Source of the DNA: an uncultured Prevotellaceae bacterium
Lineage (GTDB): Bacteria; Bacteroidota; Bacteroidia; Bacteroidales; Bacteroidaceae
Reading direction: 5' to 3'
NCBI GenBank assembly: GCA_902786565.1
Contig: CADACW010000032.1
Span: forward strand, 1-41,241
Length of the DNA stretch: 41,241 nucleotides
Part shown: piece after piece, positions 17,101 to 24,996 of the stretch
Layout of the letters: every line of letters begins with the position of its first letter
Numbering within the stretch: position 1 is the first letter of the stretch
Translations under genes and position numbers: made by a program
The notes under the pieces: generated by a model
What the model was told of the DNA's origin: nothing
The model's input: the letters and a program-made list of their open reading frames with translations, nothing else
Databases searched by the model: none

Positions 17101-20100
17101 GCATCATCAACCTGAACTTCGACATGACGAACGGGGCCGTGTTCCCCGACCGCACGTATAAGTTCCGCGCCCTCTCCGCCCGCGCCTACGGCAACGGCGA
17201 GGTGACCAACGCGAGCGATGAGATTCTGGTGGTGAAGGACATGAGCCGTCCGAAGCCGCTCGGCCAGCCACAGCCCACCGACGGCATCCTGTCGGCAGGT
17301 GACGAGCTGGGCGTTCTCTTCAACGAGGCCATCCTCAGCGGCGAGCTGACGAAGGACAAAAACTTCCGTCTCACGGGCGTGCTCAACGGCTCCGAGGTGG
17401 CCCACCAGACGGCACTCGAGCTGGAGAACACTGCACAGACCGCTGCCACCGAGGCCAGCATCAACCTGGCAGGCAAGGACTTCAGCATCGACACCTGGAT
17501 GAACGTCAGCGGCGCCGGCACGCTGCTGAGCCACGGCACCGGCACGCAGAAGCTGACCGTGGGCGTGGATGCCGACGGCAAGCTGGAGGTGAAGATTGGC
17601 GACCAGAAATACACCTCTCTTAATAATGTTCCTCAGAGCCAGTGGACATTCCTGACGCTGAGCCTGACGGCAGACGGCAAACTGAGCGCCAGCGCGGCAG
17701 CAGGCAGCGAGACCACCACCCTGTTCAGCCAACTGGCCGCCACCGCCTACGAGGGCATCGGCCCGCTGGCCGTGGGCCAGCAGATGACTGGCGCCATGCA
17801 CGAGCTGCTCCTCTGGGACGAGGTGCGCGACGCTGCCACCGCCCTGCAGCAACGCTCCGTGACGAAGACCCCGTCAACCCAAGGCCTCATCGGCTACTGG
17901 AAGATGGACGAGGGCGAGGGCACCGTCATCACCGACTATGCCCGCAACCGCCACATGACGATGGCTGCCGAGACGTGGCACATAGAGAACGAGAACAAGG
18001 CCGTCACCCTTGACGGCGGGCACTACGTGGGCATCTACACCGCCAATATCCCGCCCATGCCGCAGGACGACTACGCCGTAGAGCTGTGGGTGAAGGCTCC
18101 GGCACAGACTGCCGCTGCCCAGCTGCTGCAGCTGGGTGAGGCAGGCCTCGTCATCAACGCTGACGGCAGCTTGGTCCTGGAAAGCAACAATTCCCAGATG
18201 CCGATCAGCTCGACAGTAGCCGACAACGCCTGGCACCATGTGGCCCTGAGCGTGCTGCGCGGCGGCAATGCCAACGTCTATGTGGACGGCGTGGCGAAGG
18301 CCACCGTGAGTGCCGACCGCATCGGTTCGCTGGGCAGCGACAAGCTGCTCATCGGCGCACGCCGCACCTTGCAGGACGTGCAGCAGATGCTCTACCAGTA
18401 CGACCGCCCGCTGACCGCCACCATCGACGAGGTGCGCGTCTGGAACGCAACCATGAACGCCAACCAGCTGAAGAGGCAGCGCAAGGTGCGCCTCACCGGC
18501 ACAGAACCCGGTCTCGTGGCCTACTATCCCTTCGAGAGCAAGACGCTGAACAGCCAGAACCAGGTCATCACCAACGGCAGTGCAGCTGACCTCTGCGGCA
18601 GCGGCTTCGACGCCCAACTCAGCGTTCTCGGCGGTTCATCCACCGTTATAGGCGCCTTCACCGACGAGGCTCCCGCCCTTCGCGTAAAGCCCGAGGAGGA
18701 GAACGTCAACTTCACATTCGTCGCCTCTGACAACAAGATTGTGATCACTGTCGATGAGTCTCCCGCCCGCATCGAGGGCACTACGCTGAACTTCACCGTG
18801 CGCGACGTGCACGACCAGAACGGCAACCTCTCGGAGCCTGTCACGTGGAGCACCTTCGTCAGCCTGAACCCGCTGTCATGGAAGGAGAGCATGGTCAGTT
18901 GCGCCAGCGAGGTGACCGTCGGCACCACCCTCACCGCCACCCTTGTGAACAAGAGCGGCCAGGAGCAGATGTGGACCATGAGCGGCCTGCCCACGTGGCT
19001 CTCTGCCGACATCGAATATGGCAACCTGCTGCCGCTGGACGAGCAGGCCATCACCTTCACCGTCAGCGAGGCAACGCCCATCGGCAACTACGAGAAGACG
19101 GTCTATGTGGCCGGCAACGACGGCATCAAGACCCCGCTCACGCTGAACATCACCGTGACGGGCAACATGCCCGACTGGGCCGTGAACCCGCATGACTTCG
19201 AGACATCGATGAACACCATCGGCGTGGTGAAGAAGGACAACGTGGCGCTGTCCGACCCGGACGACCTGCTGGCCGCCTTCATCGGCGAGGAGTGCCGAGG
19301 CGTGGCGCATCCCGTTTATAACGAGCGTTATGGCAACTACTACGTCACGATGGACATCTACGGAAACAGCGGCGAAGACGAGCGGGAGGTGACCTTCCGC
19401 GCCTACGACGCCTCGACGGGAACCATCTATCCCGTGGTGACACTGGAAGGCAACAGCATGTTCAAGTTCGAATCGCTGTCTCTGTCAGGAACCTACGCTG
19501 AACCCAAGGTGTTCAACATCCAGAACAAGATTGAGCAGGTCATTGCGCTAAAGGCCGGCTGGAACTGGATTTCCTTCAATGTCACCGCAAGCGATATGAC
19601 GGTGCCTGAGATCTTCAAGAATGTGGCCGACGGCGTGGAGACGGTGAAGAGCCAGAACAGCGGATATCAAACGTGTGAGGACGGAACTTGGGGCGGTATG
19701 CTGGCCAGCCTGACTAACACCGAGATGTATTCAGTGCTGGCGAAGGATGACTGCACGCTGCGCATTGTGGGAACGGCCGCCAACGAGCCTGTCACCGTTT
19801 ATCAGGGCTGGAACTGGATAGGCTATCAGGGCCAGCAGGTGGGCACACTGGGCGACGCCCTCGGCGGTATGTCAAAGACCGATGGCGACATAGTGAAGGC
19901 CCAGCGTGGCGTGGCCTACTGGGACAGCTATGAATGGTCTGGATCGCTACTGATGATGGAGCCTGGCGTTGGCTATCAGCTGAAGAGCAATTCTGCCGGT
20001 GCGTTCAGCTATCCTGCAAGTGCCAGAAGGGCTGGCGTTGAGACCTTCCATCCCGTTGACTGTCACCTCTATCCTGACAACGCCATCATGGCCGTGAAGG

Positions 20101-20495
20101 TGGTGGCCGACAGCAAGACACTGGCCGATGTTGAGGTGGCCGCCTTCGCAGGCGAGGAGTGCCGCACGGCAGCCTTCACCAACGATGAGGGCATCGCTTT
20201 CCTCACCATCCCCGGCGACGAGCCTTGCGAGCTGACCTTCAAGGTGGCTGTCGATGGCGAGGTGGTGGTGGCACCGCTCACGCTTACCTACGAGACGGAC
20301 GCCATCTTCGGCACGCCCAAGCATCCTGTGGTGATGAACCTCGGCGACGCTGACGGTATCCGCGAGATGCTCTATGTCAACGGTGTTGAGTCCATCTACG
20401 ACCTCGGCGGACGCAAGATTCAGCTTGACGACCAAACCCGCAAGTTGCAGAAGGGCGTTTACATTATTAACGGACAAAAGAAAACTGTGAAATGA
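11124..20495 (+). CDS. Giant secreted multidomain protein (3123 residues): FN3-like, LamG x3, T9SS C-terminal signal
   Basis: A signal peptide with an unusually long basic n-region (about 24 residues) ends at QKAAA-N. In order: strand-rich N-terminus; three FN3-like domains (about 293-620); carboxypeptidase-regulatory-like folds (625-660, 880-1035); LamG/concanavalin-like domains at about 661-850, 2097-2280 and 2293-2485. Between them, Ser/Thr-alternating segments at about 1414-1493 and 1667-1738 flank Gly-rich hydrophobic stretches. Towards the end are two GWNWI repeats (2812, 2895), two copies of an AAFxGEECR domain (2717, 3006), and a C-terminal IYDLGGRK...KGVYIINGQKK, the T9SS sorting domain type. 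It should be exported by T9SS (porT is in this window) and lie on the surface, binding glycans or proteins. The ATG at 11124 was chosen for the signal peptide. The next gene overlaps by 4 nt. Confidence 0.8.
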   Translation: MKRTVLIMARAGGWLVGARRVRAAMVLLLLLTMMLMPQKAAANDDYESGYSGRDFSLNWDGSTPYVLFRVTYWDDYGTDEGWCTGDGLVVKASKDGGKNYDVIGKIKTSSSGGLTMSGSISNAWNESTTYTKICIPKWVLPRQWRNCNIIIRCEGTWTDYDGESHGSKSSSWSFTCSYGHTVRQINWNTNYSVAADGTVTIPYSFSGSGNTDGETHICTRIDGGYNGTIGYKNNNTGNYNPGSYTFNLSSIGKNMRSEFTIEPYHEFTHNNDKDASNGTKYYCTYAGAKTFLKMPLAIIKSVVFTQENRNVVLNWEADNTNYGNGKWVIYRNDTKIAAVSQDTYTYTDQNPTSNAGTTFPYESNVKYFIYYVANGWAETAQRSELKSNEVTVNTTRKVPVNNVSATSLDDRIVFNWTSDGYPENWGNKFNIYIDDELAYTITPKNYEKDGVTYYQTSFQWEHRTTDQHADRQSFVDGSTGVPYTEEPLNACGPHNYRIEGVIGDKVFASEPRDREAIGTATLFYSLDATKGAYPGTVKLQWHVNQQGNTDAKTYIVERRRAEKDNEPWVTLYRTSSNEDYLMYTDDTPLPGVFYEYQVTVEDRCSDGTPITKTADDIGFAQTTGTMSGRITFGATGSSVANVSVEARRTGASGDDEAQYHAMRFTGDNGTVTWTYPTTTYAAGKLATGDFTIQLWVNPETLGEAKMVRLNGETCYVGMDGNGKLTLVNGETTYTFDNAVLTAGQYNHVVLTRSGQTVTASVVGSDEAGIAVLNGSTQTLDGSLTLTDAAQLTLGNFVGYVDEFRFWTKALTEDEILENYDHLLVGNEKQLETYWTFDEGLSKQFFDYSRDGTVYHQHHGKTGSNAQPSNLTPTQLKLKARTDRDGNYIIQGVPFSGEGTTYAVIPTLGIHQFNPTQQLRFVGNNSLVHNGTDFTDISSFPVRGTIRYANTDYPVEGVNFYVDGQICAKDGQPITTNAYGEYEISVPIGEHYITVKKQGHEFANDGRYPADPEKVGTLVNYNDAVKNLDFEDVTLVTVAGRVTGGKIEEEKPLGFGESVNNIGQATITLGIDGYRLNVVRNVSGTTVGYDNNPDNLEVSSPTADVQSTAYRKGGTLDDVNKIVIKTDPKTGEFAALLPPIDYRVESIEIASNSQILFDNLPVLYANDPMQTSTDSLEVEGSPTKKFEYVAKMIQSYYTEPVLEVTQKDRTDGSFGEHTYTYTDTKTLAETELTLFSGSPVSYTYGYPIFQQMKRYTFNVRGYETYVNYDGESPVTYEVPLQNVPVSFSNQMGTGQGVVMDASKTEEADDQQGDLAGDPILDELTLDENGEGQYQWQAGFPNITAPYTLNLAATFTHHDRGYTWTGANTPNALTGVVVGALPTGSNFVTSGPDKVEMIIRDPAGSASSAFWETGQSVTQTETQTVTVNEGIETMTHTEFGVELTTLTAAKAGVVILGLIETNSSKVSVDLGVTTEYEYVSSDTRVLTTSTTKRVSTSGEPEYVGAQGDVFVGQSTNIVFGNARTVGFKKDATSGNIDLQMYDNYVTGQEFETHFNYTQNYIENVLIPNLINLRNDILSKGRDEQGLIYNTTLTVDDDAYGTPGTYTVTLPQPADKPFYTDMVKYYNEQVANWEYQMAKNEEAKVTAISDRRSWLEANQSFDSGTFIDSEVSTEFTSGNSTSNTFNTSLIVGGGTSVSIFGQDVDISLQSTTTAGSQWEGSTETTRSTTTGYSLVETGDDDALSVDVYRAPDGMGAIFVTRGGQTTCPYEGEQRTKYFEPGKHVLATATQQIEKPRITVENAANRLVGVPAGKMANFPLLLTNESETGEDCYFSLFIIDETNTLGAGIDINSNEIGSGRRVLVPAGGTVRMNLELEQNNQGDLLYENIAVVLASECQSDPASTWEVIGDTVYISAEFVPTSTDVALRIDNTVVNTSTKGMLPLTVSGYDPNYDGLKYIAVQYQGVGETAWHDARKYVMTENDIVNVQIEEVLPANGIINLNFDMTNGAVFPDRTYKFRALSARAYGNGEVTNASDEILVVKDMSRPKPLGQPQPTDGILSAGDELGVLFNEAILSGELTKDKNFRLTGVLNGSEVAHQTALELENTAQTAATEASINLAGKDFSIDTWMNVSGAGTLLSHGTGTQKLTVGVDADGKLEVKIGDQKYTSLNNVPQSQWTFLTLSLTADGKLSASAAAGSETTTLFSQLAATAYEGIGPLAVGQQMTGAMHELLLWDEVRDAATALQQRSVTKTPSTQGLIGYWKMDEGEGTVITDYARNRHMTMAAETWHIENENKAVTLDGGHYVGIYTANIPPMPQDDYAVELWVKAPAQTAAAQLLQLGEAGLVINADGSLVLESNNSQMPISSTVADNAWHHVALSVLRGGNANVYVDGVAKATVSADRIGSLGSDKLLIGARRTLQDVQQMLYQYDRPLTATIDEVRVWNATMNANQLKRQRKVRLTGTEPGLVAYYPFESKTLNSQNQVITNGSAADLCGSGFDAQLSVLGGSSTVIGAFTDEAPALRVKPEEENVNFTFVASDNKIVITVDESPARIEGTTLNFTVRDVHDQNGNLSEPVTWSTFVSLNPLSWKESMVSCASEVTVGTTLTATLVNKSGQEQMWTMSGLPTWLSADIEYGNLLPLDEQAITFTVSEATPIGNYEKTVYVAGNDGIKTPLTLNITVTGNMPDWAVNPHDFETSMNTIGVVKKDNVALSDPDDLLAAFIGEECRGVAHPVYNERYGNYYVTMDIYGNSGEDEREVTFRAYDASTGTIYPVVTLEGNSMFKFESLSLSGTYAEPKVFNIQNKIEQVIALKAGWNWISFNVTASDMTVPEIFKNVADGVETVKSQNSGYQTCEDGTWGGMLASLTNTEMYSVLAKDDCTLRIVGTAANEPVTVYQGWNWIGYQGQQVGTLGDALGGMSKTDGDIVKAQRGVAYWDSYEWSGSLLMMEPGVGYQLKSNSAGAFSYPASARRAGVETFHPVDCHLYPDNAIMAVKVVADSKTLADVEVAAFAGEECRTAAFTNDEGIAFLTIPGDEPCELTFKVAVDGEVVVAPLTLTYETDAIFGTPKHPVVMNLGDADGIREMLYVNGVESIYDLGGRKIQLDDQTRKLQKGVYIINGQKKTVK

Positions 20496-21640
20496 GACTG
20501 ATGAACAGAATCTATAGCCTGCTGGCACTCCTCCTCGTGGGGAGTGCCAGCCTTCAGGCCCAAGGTGGAGACCCATTCGGTGAGTTCAACTCAAGGTTGT
20601 ATCAGAACAACATGACGGTAACAGCCCAGGTCGTGCTGAACGGCACGGTAGTCACGGAGGCCATCGTCGCCGCCTATTGCGGAAACGAGCTGCGCGGAAA
20701 GAACTTTGTGGGCAATGACCCCACCCACCCCAATCTGATTTACCTTCAAGTCTATGCCAACAGCACGGGAACACTCGATCAGTTTCTGCATTTCAAGGTC
20801 TTCACGAATGGGCATGTGTTTACCTTCAACCCTGATCCAGTCATGGTCTTTAAGAACAACGACCAGTATGGCAAGACTTCCAGTCCCTACATCATCGACA
20901 TCACCCCTGTCAGCCTGCCCAACGATTCCGACAACGCATCGAGGCTGACGAGATTTGTGGACAAGACCTGCGATATCATCCTCACCGGACGCGTCCTCTA
21001 CAAGGACGGGGCGTGGAACACGCTGTACGTGCCTTTCGCCACGGAGATTGCCCGAAGCGACCTCGCCGGAGCCATTGTCCGACAGCTGACCGCTGCCAGC
21101 ATTGAGGGCACTACGCTGTACCTGACCTTCGGCGATCCGGTGACGACGCTTGCCGCTGGTACGCCCTATATCATCAAGTGGGATGAGGACAAAGAGAATC
21201 CGACAATCTCTGACCCCATGTTCTTCGGCGTGACCATCGACACTGAAGACCATAGCTATGACAATGGCGAAAACGGCGACGGGAACGTGCGCTTCCTGGG
21301 AACGTACAAGAACACGCGCTTTGAGGACACAGACAAGAGCATCCTGTACGTGGGGGGCGAAAACACGCTCTACTATCCCCTCGCCGGCGCAAGCATCGGC
21401 GCCCAGCGTGCGTACTTCAAGATCGGCGAGGACGGCGCAGCGGCTCCCGCCCGCATCACGTCCTTCAACATCGATTTCGGCGCAGAGGAAACGCAGGGAA
21501 TAACCACTCCCTTCTCCCCCGCGAGAGGGGCCGTGGGTGAGGCTTGGTTCACCCTCGACGGTCGCCGCCTCAATGGCAAGCCCACGCAGAGCGGTGTCTA
21601 TGTGAACAACGGCCGAAAGCTCAAGGTCGTAGTCAAATAG
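20492..21640 (+). CDS. Secreted T9SS-type partner of the giant protein
   Basis: The 382-residue protein has a signal peptide (MNRIYSLLALLLVGSASLQAQ, possible start 20492 or 20501). Its N-terminal domain contains AAYCGNELRG near residue 60, the same domain found twice in the giant protein. The middle is strand-rich (NTLYVPFATEI; TPYIIKW). The C-terminal WFTLDGRRLNGK..GVYVNNGRKLKVV is a T9SS sorting-like end. Its ATG overlaps the giant gene's stop (ATGA), so both are made together and probably function as a surface complex (inference). Residues encoded at 21504-21542 come from a GC-rich hairpin-like element also seen between genes at 32148-32179. Confidence 0.75.
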   Translation: MRLMNRIYSLLALLLVGSASLQAQGGDPFGEFNSRLYQNNMTVTAQVVLNGTVVTEAIVAAYCGNELRGKNFVGNDPTHPNLIYLQVYANSTGTLDQFLHFKVFTNGHVFTFNPDPVMVFKNNDQYGKTSSPYIIDITPVSLPNDSDNASRLTRFVDKTCDIILTGRVLYKDGAWNTLYVPFATEIARSDLAGAIVRQLTAASIEGTTLYLTFGDPVTTLAAGTPYIIKWDEDKENPTISDPMFFGVTIDTEDHSYDNGENGDGNVRFLGTYKNTRFEDTDKSILYVGGENTLYYPLAGASIGAQRAYFKIGEDGAAAPARITSFNIDFGAEETQGITTPFSPARGAVGEAWFTLDGRRLNGKPTQSGVYVNNGRKLKVVVK

Positions 21641-21688
21641 ACAAAATAAAAAGGCGGGCCCTACATTGGCTGGATATGCTGATGTGGA

Positions 21689-21721
21689 GGGTATCGGGGC
21701 AAATGCCGATACCCTTTTTTG
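21689..21721 (+). terminator. Rho-independent terminator after the secreted protein pair
   Basis: GGGTATCGG / CCGATACCC (21689-21697 and 21706-21714) with an 8-nt loop is followed by seven T. It separates the secreted-protein operon from the nucleoside hydrolase operon, whose -7 box begins 43 nt later. Confidence 0.85.
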
Positions 21722-21763
21722 CTTTTTTAATGGCAAAGTGCAATGTGTTTGCGGAAAAAGTTG

Positions 21764-21771
21764 TATCTTTG
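21764..21771 (+). promoter_or_regulatory. -7 box of the nucleoside hydrolase/symporter operon
   Basis: TATCTTTG within the longer context TTTGCGGAAAAAGTTG. Very similar contexts precede the ferredoxin (28180-28202) and tmRNA (24531-24553) boxes. No TTTG is found at the ideal -33 spacing. The 5' untranslated region would be about 80 nt. Confidence 0.55.
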
Positions 21772-21857
21772 CGCCAAAATATGCAATGATATTATTCAAG
21801 TTCCGTCATACGGAAACCATGCGCAGCGAAATGCTGAGTATAATATTAAAAGATGAT

Positions 21858-22913
21858 ATGAACAGGAAATTTAGTTGGGCTTTCGCCGCCATTCTCACCC
21901 TCTGTGCGGCCATTCTGACAGGGTGCTCGTCGGACGATGATGACACTCAGGCGTACACGGGCGTGCCGCTGGTCATCCTCGACACCGACATCGGCTCCTC
22001 CACCGACGACCTCTTCTCGCTGGAGATGCTCTATTACTATCAGCAGCAGGGACGGTGCAAGCTGCTCGGCGTGGTGGTGGACCGCGAGGGCGAGGACTGC
22101 GCCGCCTGTGCCGACGTGATGAACACCTATTTTGGCTGTTGCGACCAAATGGGCACCGTGCCCGTCGGCTTGGTGCGCAATGGCATCAAGACCCCGACGG
22201 TGTGGATTGACTACAAGGCTCTGCCCACCTACACGAAGGCCGACGGCACACCAATGTTCGCCCGCAGCATCGGCGACTACTCGGCGCTGCCCGACGGCTG
22301 GCAGCTCTACCGCCGTCTGCTCGCCGCGCAGCCCGACCACTCGGTGAGCATCTGCTCCATCGGCTTCACGACCTGCCTCGCCCAGTTGCTGGAGTCCGCC
22401 GGCGACGCCTATTCCCCGCTGTCGGGCGTGGAGCTGGTGCGACGCAAGGTGAAGTGCCTCTACATTCAGGGCGGCTCCTACGGCCTGTCACCCGAGCCCG
22501 ACTACAACTTCCTTCAGGGCATTGGCTTTGCCAAGACGTTCTTCCGCCTCTGGCCCTCCGACGTGGACATCATCTTCAGCCCCATGGAGACGGGCAACGG
22601 CATAGAGTACCAGCCTGAGCAGGTCGTCAGCGATGTCTCATGGACTGACCATCACCCCATCAAGCAAGTCTATATGACCTGCAACTGCGACACCGGCCAG
22701 ATGATGTGGGACCCGCTGACCGTCATCAACGCCGTGGAGGGCGACGGCCTCTTCTCGCTGACTGAGCGCGGCACCGTGGTGCTCAACGACGACGGTACGG
22801 CCTACTTCACCTCTTCGGCCACGGGCAACAGCCGTGTCCAAATACCCGGCGACAAGGCCTGGCGCTCCGCCATGCTGGAGAAAATACGCAATGTGAATAA
22901 ATGCAGACAATAG
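21858..22913 (+). CDS. Nucleoside hydrolase family lipoprotein
   Basis: The 351-residue protein begins with a lipoprotein signal ending LTGC (Cys23), followed by an Asp-rich export-type tail SSDDDD. Next is LVILDTDIGSSTDDLFSL, the N-terminal calcium and ribose-binding signature of inosine/uridine-type nucleoside hydrolases (DTDxGxDD, here with two extra residues). Near the end is MWDPLTVINAV (W284), matching the family's HDP motif but with Trp in place of His; the Ca-binding Asp is kept. It would act in the periplasm, splitting nucleosides to base and ribose. It overlaps the downstream symporter gene by 13 bp. The start at 21858 was chosen for the signal peptide. Substrate is inferred. Confidence 0.8.
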   Translation: MNRKFSWAFAAILTLCAAILTGCSSDDDDTQAYTGVPLVILDTDIGSSTDDLFSLEMLYYYQQQGRCKLLGVVVDREGEDCAACADVMNTYFGCCDQMGTVPVGLVRNGIKTPTVWIDYKALPTYTKADGTPMFARSIGDYSALPDGWQLYRRLLAAQPDHSVSICSIGFTTCLAQLLESAGDAYSPLSGVELVRRKVKCLYIQGGSYGLSPEPDYNFLQGIGFAKTFFRLWPSDVDIIFSPMETGNGIEYQPEQVVSDVSWTDHHPIKQVYMTCNCDTGQMMWDPLTVINAVEGDGLFSLTERGTVVLNDDGTAYFTSSATGNSRVQIPGDKAWRSAMLEKIRNVNKCRQ

Positions 22914-24373
22914 ACATTATCGTATTCGCGGTGTTCACGCTCGGCGTGGTGGTGTTCGGGTGCTCTTTCTTCCGAAAGGGGAGCACCTCTGAAGACTTCA
23001 CCCACGCCGGACGGTCGTTGCCCGGCTGGGTGGTGGGCATGAGCATATTTGCCACCTATGTCAGCAGCATTTCCTATATAGGCTATCCCGGAAAGGCTTT
23101 CGCCTCAAACTGGAATGCCTTCGTCTTCTCGCTCTCCATTCCCGTGGCCAGCTATTTTGCCGCCCGATACTTCGTGCCCTTCTATCGGCGTGGCGGCAGC
23201 GTCTCGGCCTACACCTTCCTTGAGGAGAAGTTCGGCCGGTGGGCGCGGCTCTACGCCTCGGCCTGCTATCTGCTCACGCAGATTGCGCGCATGGGCAGCA
23301 TCCTCTATCTGCTGGCCGTGCCTATGCATATCCTGATGGGGTGGAACCTCCACGTGGTCATCATCGCCACGTGCGTAGCCATTATCCTCTACTCCATGCT
23401 GGGCGGACTGAAGGCCGTGATCTGGGCCGATGCCATACAGGGCATCATCCTGATTGGCGGGGCGTTGCTGTGCCTGGCCATCCTGCTCTTCTCCATGTCC
23501 GAGGGGCCGGCGCAGGCCTTCCAGCTGGCCATCGACAGCCCCGACGGCAACAAGTTCTCGTTGGGCAGCTTCGGCACCGACCTGACCACGAGCACCTTCT
23601 GGGTGTGCCTCATCTACGGTGTCTTCATCAATCTGCAGAACTACGGCATCGACCAGAACTACGTGCAACGCTACCACGCCGCCAAGACCGACCGCGACGC
23701 CCGCTTCTCAGCCCTCTTTGGCGGCTGGCTGTTCATCCCCGTCTCGGCCCTCTTCTTCCTCATTGGCAGCGCGCTCTACAGCTACTATGAGGCCGGCGTG
23801 GCACCGCTGCCCGCCGAGATTCAGGCCAAGCCCGACTACGTCTTCCCCTATTTCATCGTGCACGGTCTGCCCGTGGGCTTGCGCGGCCTGCTCATTGCCA
23901 GCATCTTCGCCGCCGGCATGAGCACGGTGAGCACCAGCGTCACCTCTGCCGCCACGGTCATCCTGACCGACTATGTGAAGCCTTTCGCCCGCCATGCCAC
24001 CGAGCGCCATCATGTGTTCGTGCTGCGCCTCTCCAGTGTCATTGTCGGCGTGCTGGGCATCATCGTGGCCATCGCCATGCTCAGCGTCGAGAGCATCATC
24101 GACGCATGGTGGACGCTGTCGAGCATCTTCTCCGGCGGCATGCTCGGCCTGTTCCTGCTGGGCATCATGCCCAGGCGCATAGGCCGTGGAGCCGCCCTGA
24201 TGGGCTGCGTGGCTGGCATCGCTGTCATCGCGTGGATCTCGCTGGGCCGGATGTGGAACCTGCCGGGAGTCCACCTGCACGAATATTTGGCCATCGTGCT
24301 CGGCACCACCACCATCTTCCTCACAGGCTTTCTGGCCACCTGTATCTTCCGTTCCGACCGTCAAAAATATTGA
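22901..24373 (+). CDS. Sodium:solute symporter (SSS/SLC5 family)
   Basis: This 490-residue protein has about 13 hydrophobic segments. SSS features include GRSLPGWVVGMSIFATYVSSISYIG near the start (TM1-TM2 with the sodium-site region), SMLGGLKAVIWADAIQG, and AAGMSTVSTSVTSAATV with the conserved Ser/Thr of the second sodium site. It begins inside the last 13 nt of the nucleoside hydrolase gene, so the pair is coupled. A product of that hydrolase (ribose or a base) or a nucleoside is the likely cargo, but sialic acid, sugars and others are transported by this family. Confidence 0.85.
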   Translation: MQTIDIIVFAVFTLGVVVFGCSFFRKGSTSEDFTHAGRSLPGWVVGMSIFATYVSSISYIGYPGKAFASNWNAFVFSLSIPVASYFAARYFVPFYRRGGSVSAYTFLEEKFGRWARLYASACYLLTQIARMGSILYLLAVPMHILMGWNLHVVIIATCVAIILYSMLGGLKAVIWADAIQGIILIGGALLCLAILLFSMSEGPAQAFQLAIDSPDGNKFSLGSFGTDLTTSTFWVCLIYGVFINLQNYGIDQNYVQRYHAAKTDRDARFSALFGGWLFIPVSALFFLIGSALYSYYEAGVAPLPAEIQAKPDYVFPYFIVHGLPVGLRGLLIASIFAAGMSTVSTSVTSAATVILTDYVKPFARHATERHHVFVLRLSSVIVGVLGIIVAIAMLSVESIIDAWWTLSSIFSGGMLGLFLLGIMPRRIGRGAALMGCVAGIAVIAWISLGRMWNLPGVHLHEYLAIVLGTTTIFLTGFLATCIFRSDRQKY

Positions 24374-24404
24374 CACTTTCAGGCACCCCCAAAAAGGGGC
24401 CTCA

Positions 24405-24470
24405 GAGATAAGTGCCACTTATCTCCGAGATAAGTGCCTTTTATCTCCGAGATAAGTGCCACTTATCTCT
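24405..24470. repeat. Three tandem 22-bp palindromic repeats
   Basis: The unit GAGATAAGTGCCACTTATCTCC occupies 24405-24426, 24427-24448 (central bases changed to CCTTTT) and 24449-24470. Each unit is nearly self-complementary (GAGATAAGT / ACTTATCTC). A CCCCC-A5-GGGG hairpin (24386-24399) lies just before, after the symporter stop. There is no T-run, so this is not a standard terminator. The layout parallels the three 21-bp palindromes at 7453-7515. Confidence 0.9.
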
Positions 24471-24522
24471 AAGGGGGGGTAAACCGGCCTGTGCGATTTG
24501 TAGTCTAAAAAATCTTAAAAAA

Positions 24523-24553
24523 TTTGCTGTTTTGCGGAAAGTTCGTACCTTTG
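24523..24553 (+). promoter_or_regulatory. tmRNA promoter
   Basis: TTTG (24523-24526), exactly 19 nt, TACCTTTG (24546-24553). The transcript would begin near 24558-24560, about 40 nt before the mature 5' end of tmRNA, consistent with RNase P trimming of a leader. Confidence 0.75.
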
Positions 24554-24598
24554 CAGCGCAAACGTCGCGCATTGTCGCCGTTCTGACGGTAAATCTAT

Positions 24599-24996
24599 GG
24601 GGTTGACTGGATTTGACGGCAAGATGAGATGGTACGTAAGCACGCGGAGCTGGGCTATGGGAGGCTCCTAAATCTCTTCTGTAGGAAAATTAATTGGCAA
24701 CAACGAGTATGCTCTCGCTGCCTAGTCGAAGTACAGTAGACTATTGGCTTAATTCCACTACAAGGTAGAGGAACGAGACGTCGCCCCAAGGGTGTTGTTC
24801 CGAATCTGAGGACTCGGCGGCGCAGGTAAATCGGAAATAGTCGGCATAGGCCTTGATGTGCCGATGAAGTTTTAAAGGCTAAGGTATTGGTTGGTGGTCC
24901 AGGTCTTGCCAATGCACGAAAATGAAGTCTGGAATAAGCGTGTAGAAAGCGTATGGTTTCCTTGTTCGGACGAGGGTTCGACTCCCTCCAGCTCCA
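24599..24996 (+). ncRNA. ssrA: Transfer-messenger RNA (tmRNA)
   Basis: The 5' end GGGGTTGACTGGATTTGACGGC and the 3' end GGTTCGACTCCCTCCAGCTCCA form the tRNA-like domain: GGGGTTG pairs with CAGCTCC, with a TTCGACT T-loop and discriminator A. CCA is not encoded. The tag reading frame at 24684-24725 (GGA...GCC TAG) gives GKLIGNNEYALAA, ending in the YALAA degradation signal typical of Bacteroidetes. tmRNA with SmpB rescues stalled ribosomes. It is transcribed from its own promoter and ends at the hairpin at 25105. A partial copy of its 3' end lies 96 bp downstream. Confidence 0.95.

Noticed and set aside
14577-17852. Long minus-strand ORFs of about 430 and 513 codons
   Set aside because: They are antisense to the giant gene. 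GC-rich codon use of the real gene keeps the opposite frame open, and the translations are rich in Val, His, Arg and Gly without domains.
24386-24399. Terminator after the symporter (CCCCC-A5-GGGG)
   Set aside because: The stem is short and no T-run follows, so a rho-independent terminator is not supported.
24405-24470. CRISPR array
   Set aside because: The three repeats are directly adjacent with no spacers; the 21-bp units at 7453-7515 are likewise contiguous. No cas genes are in the window.
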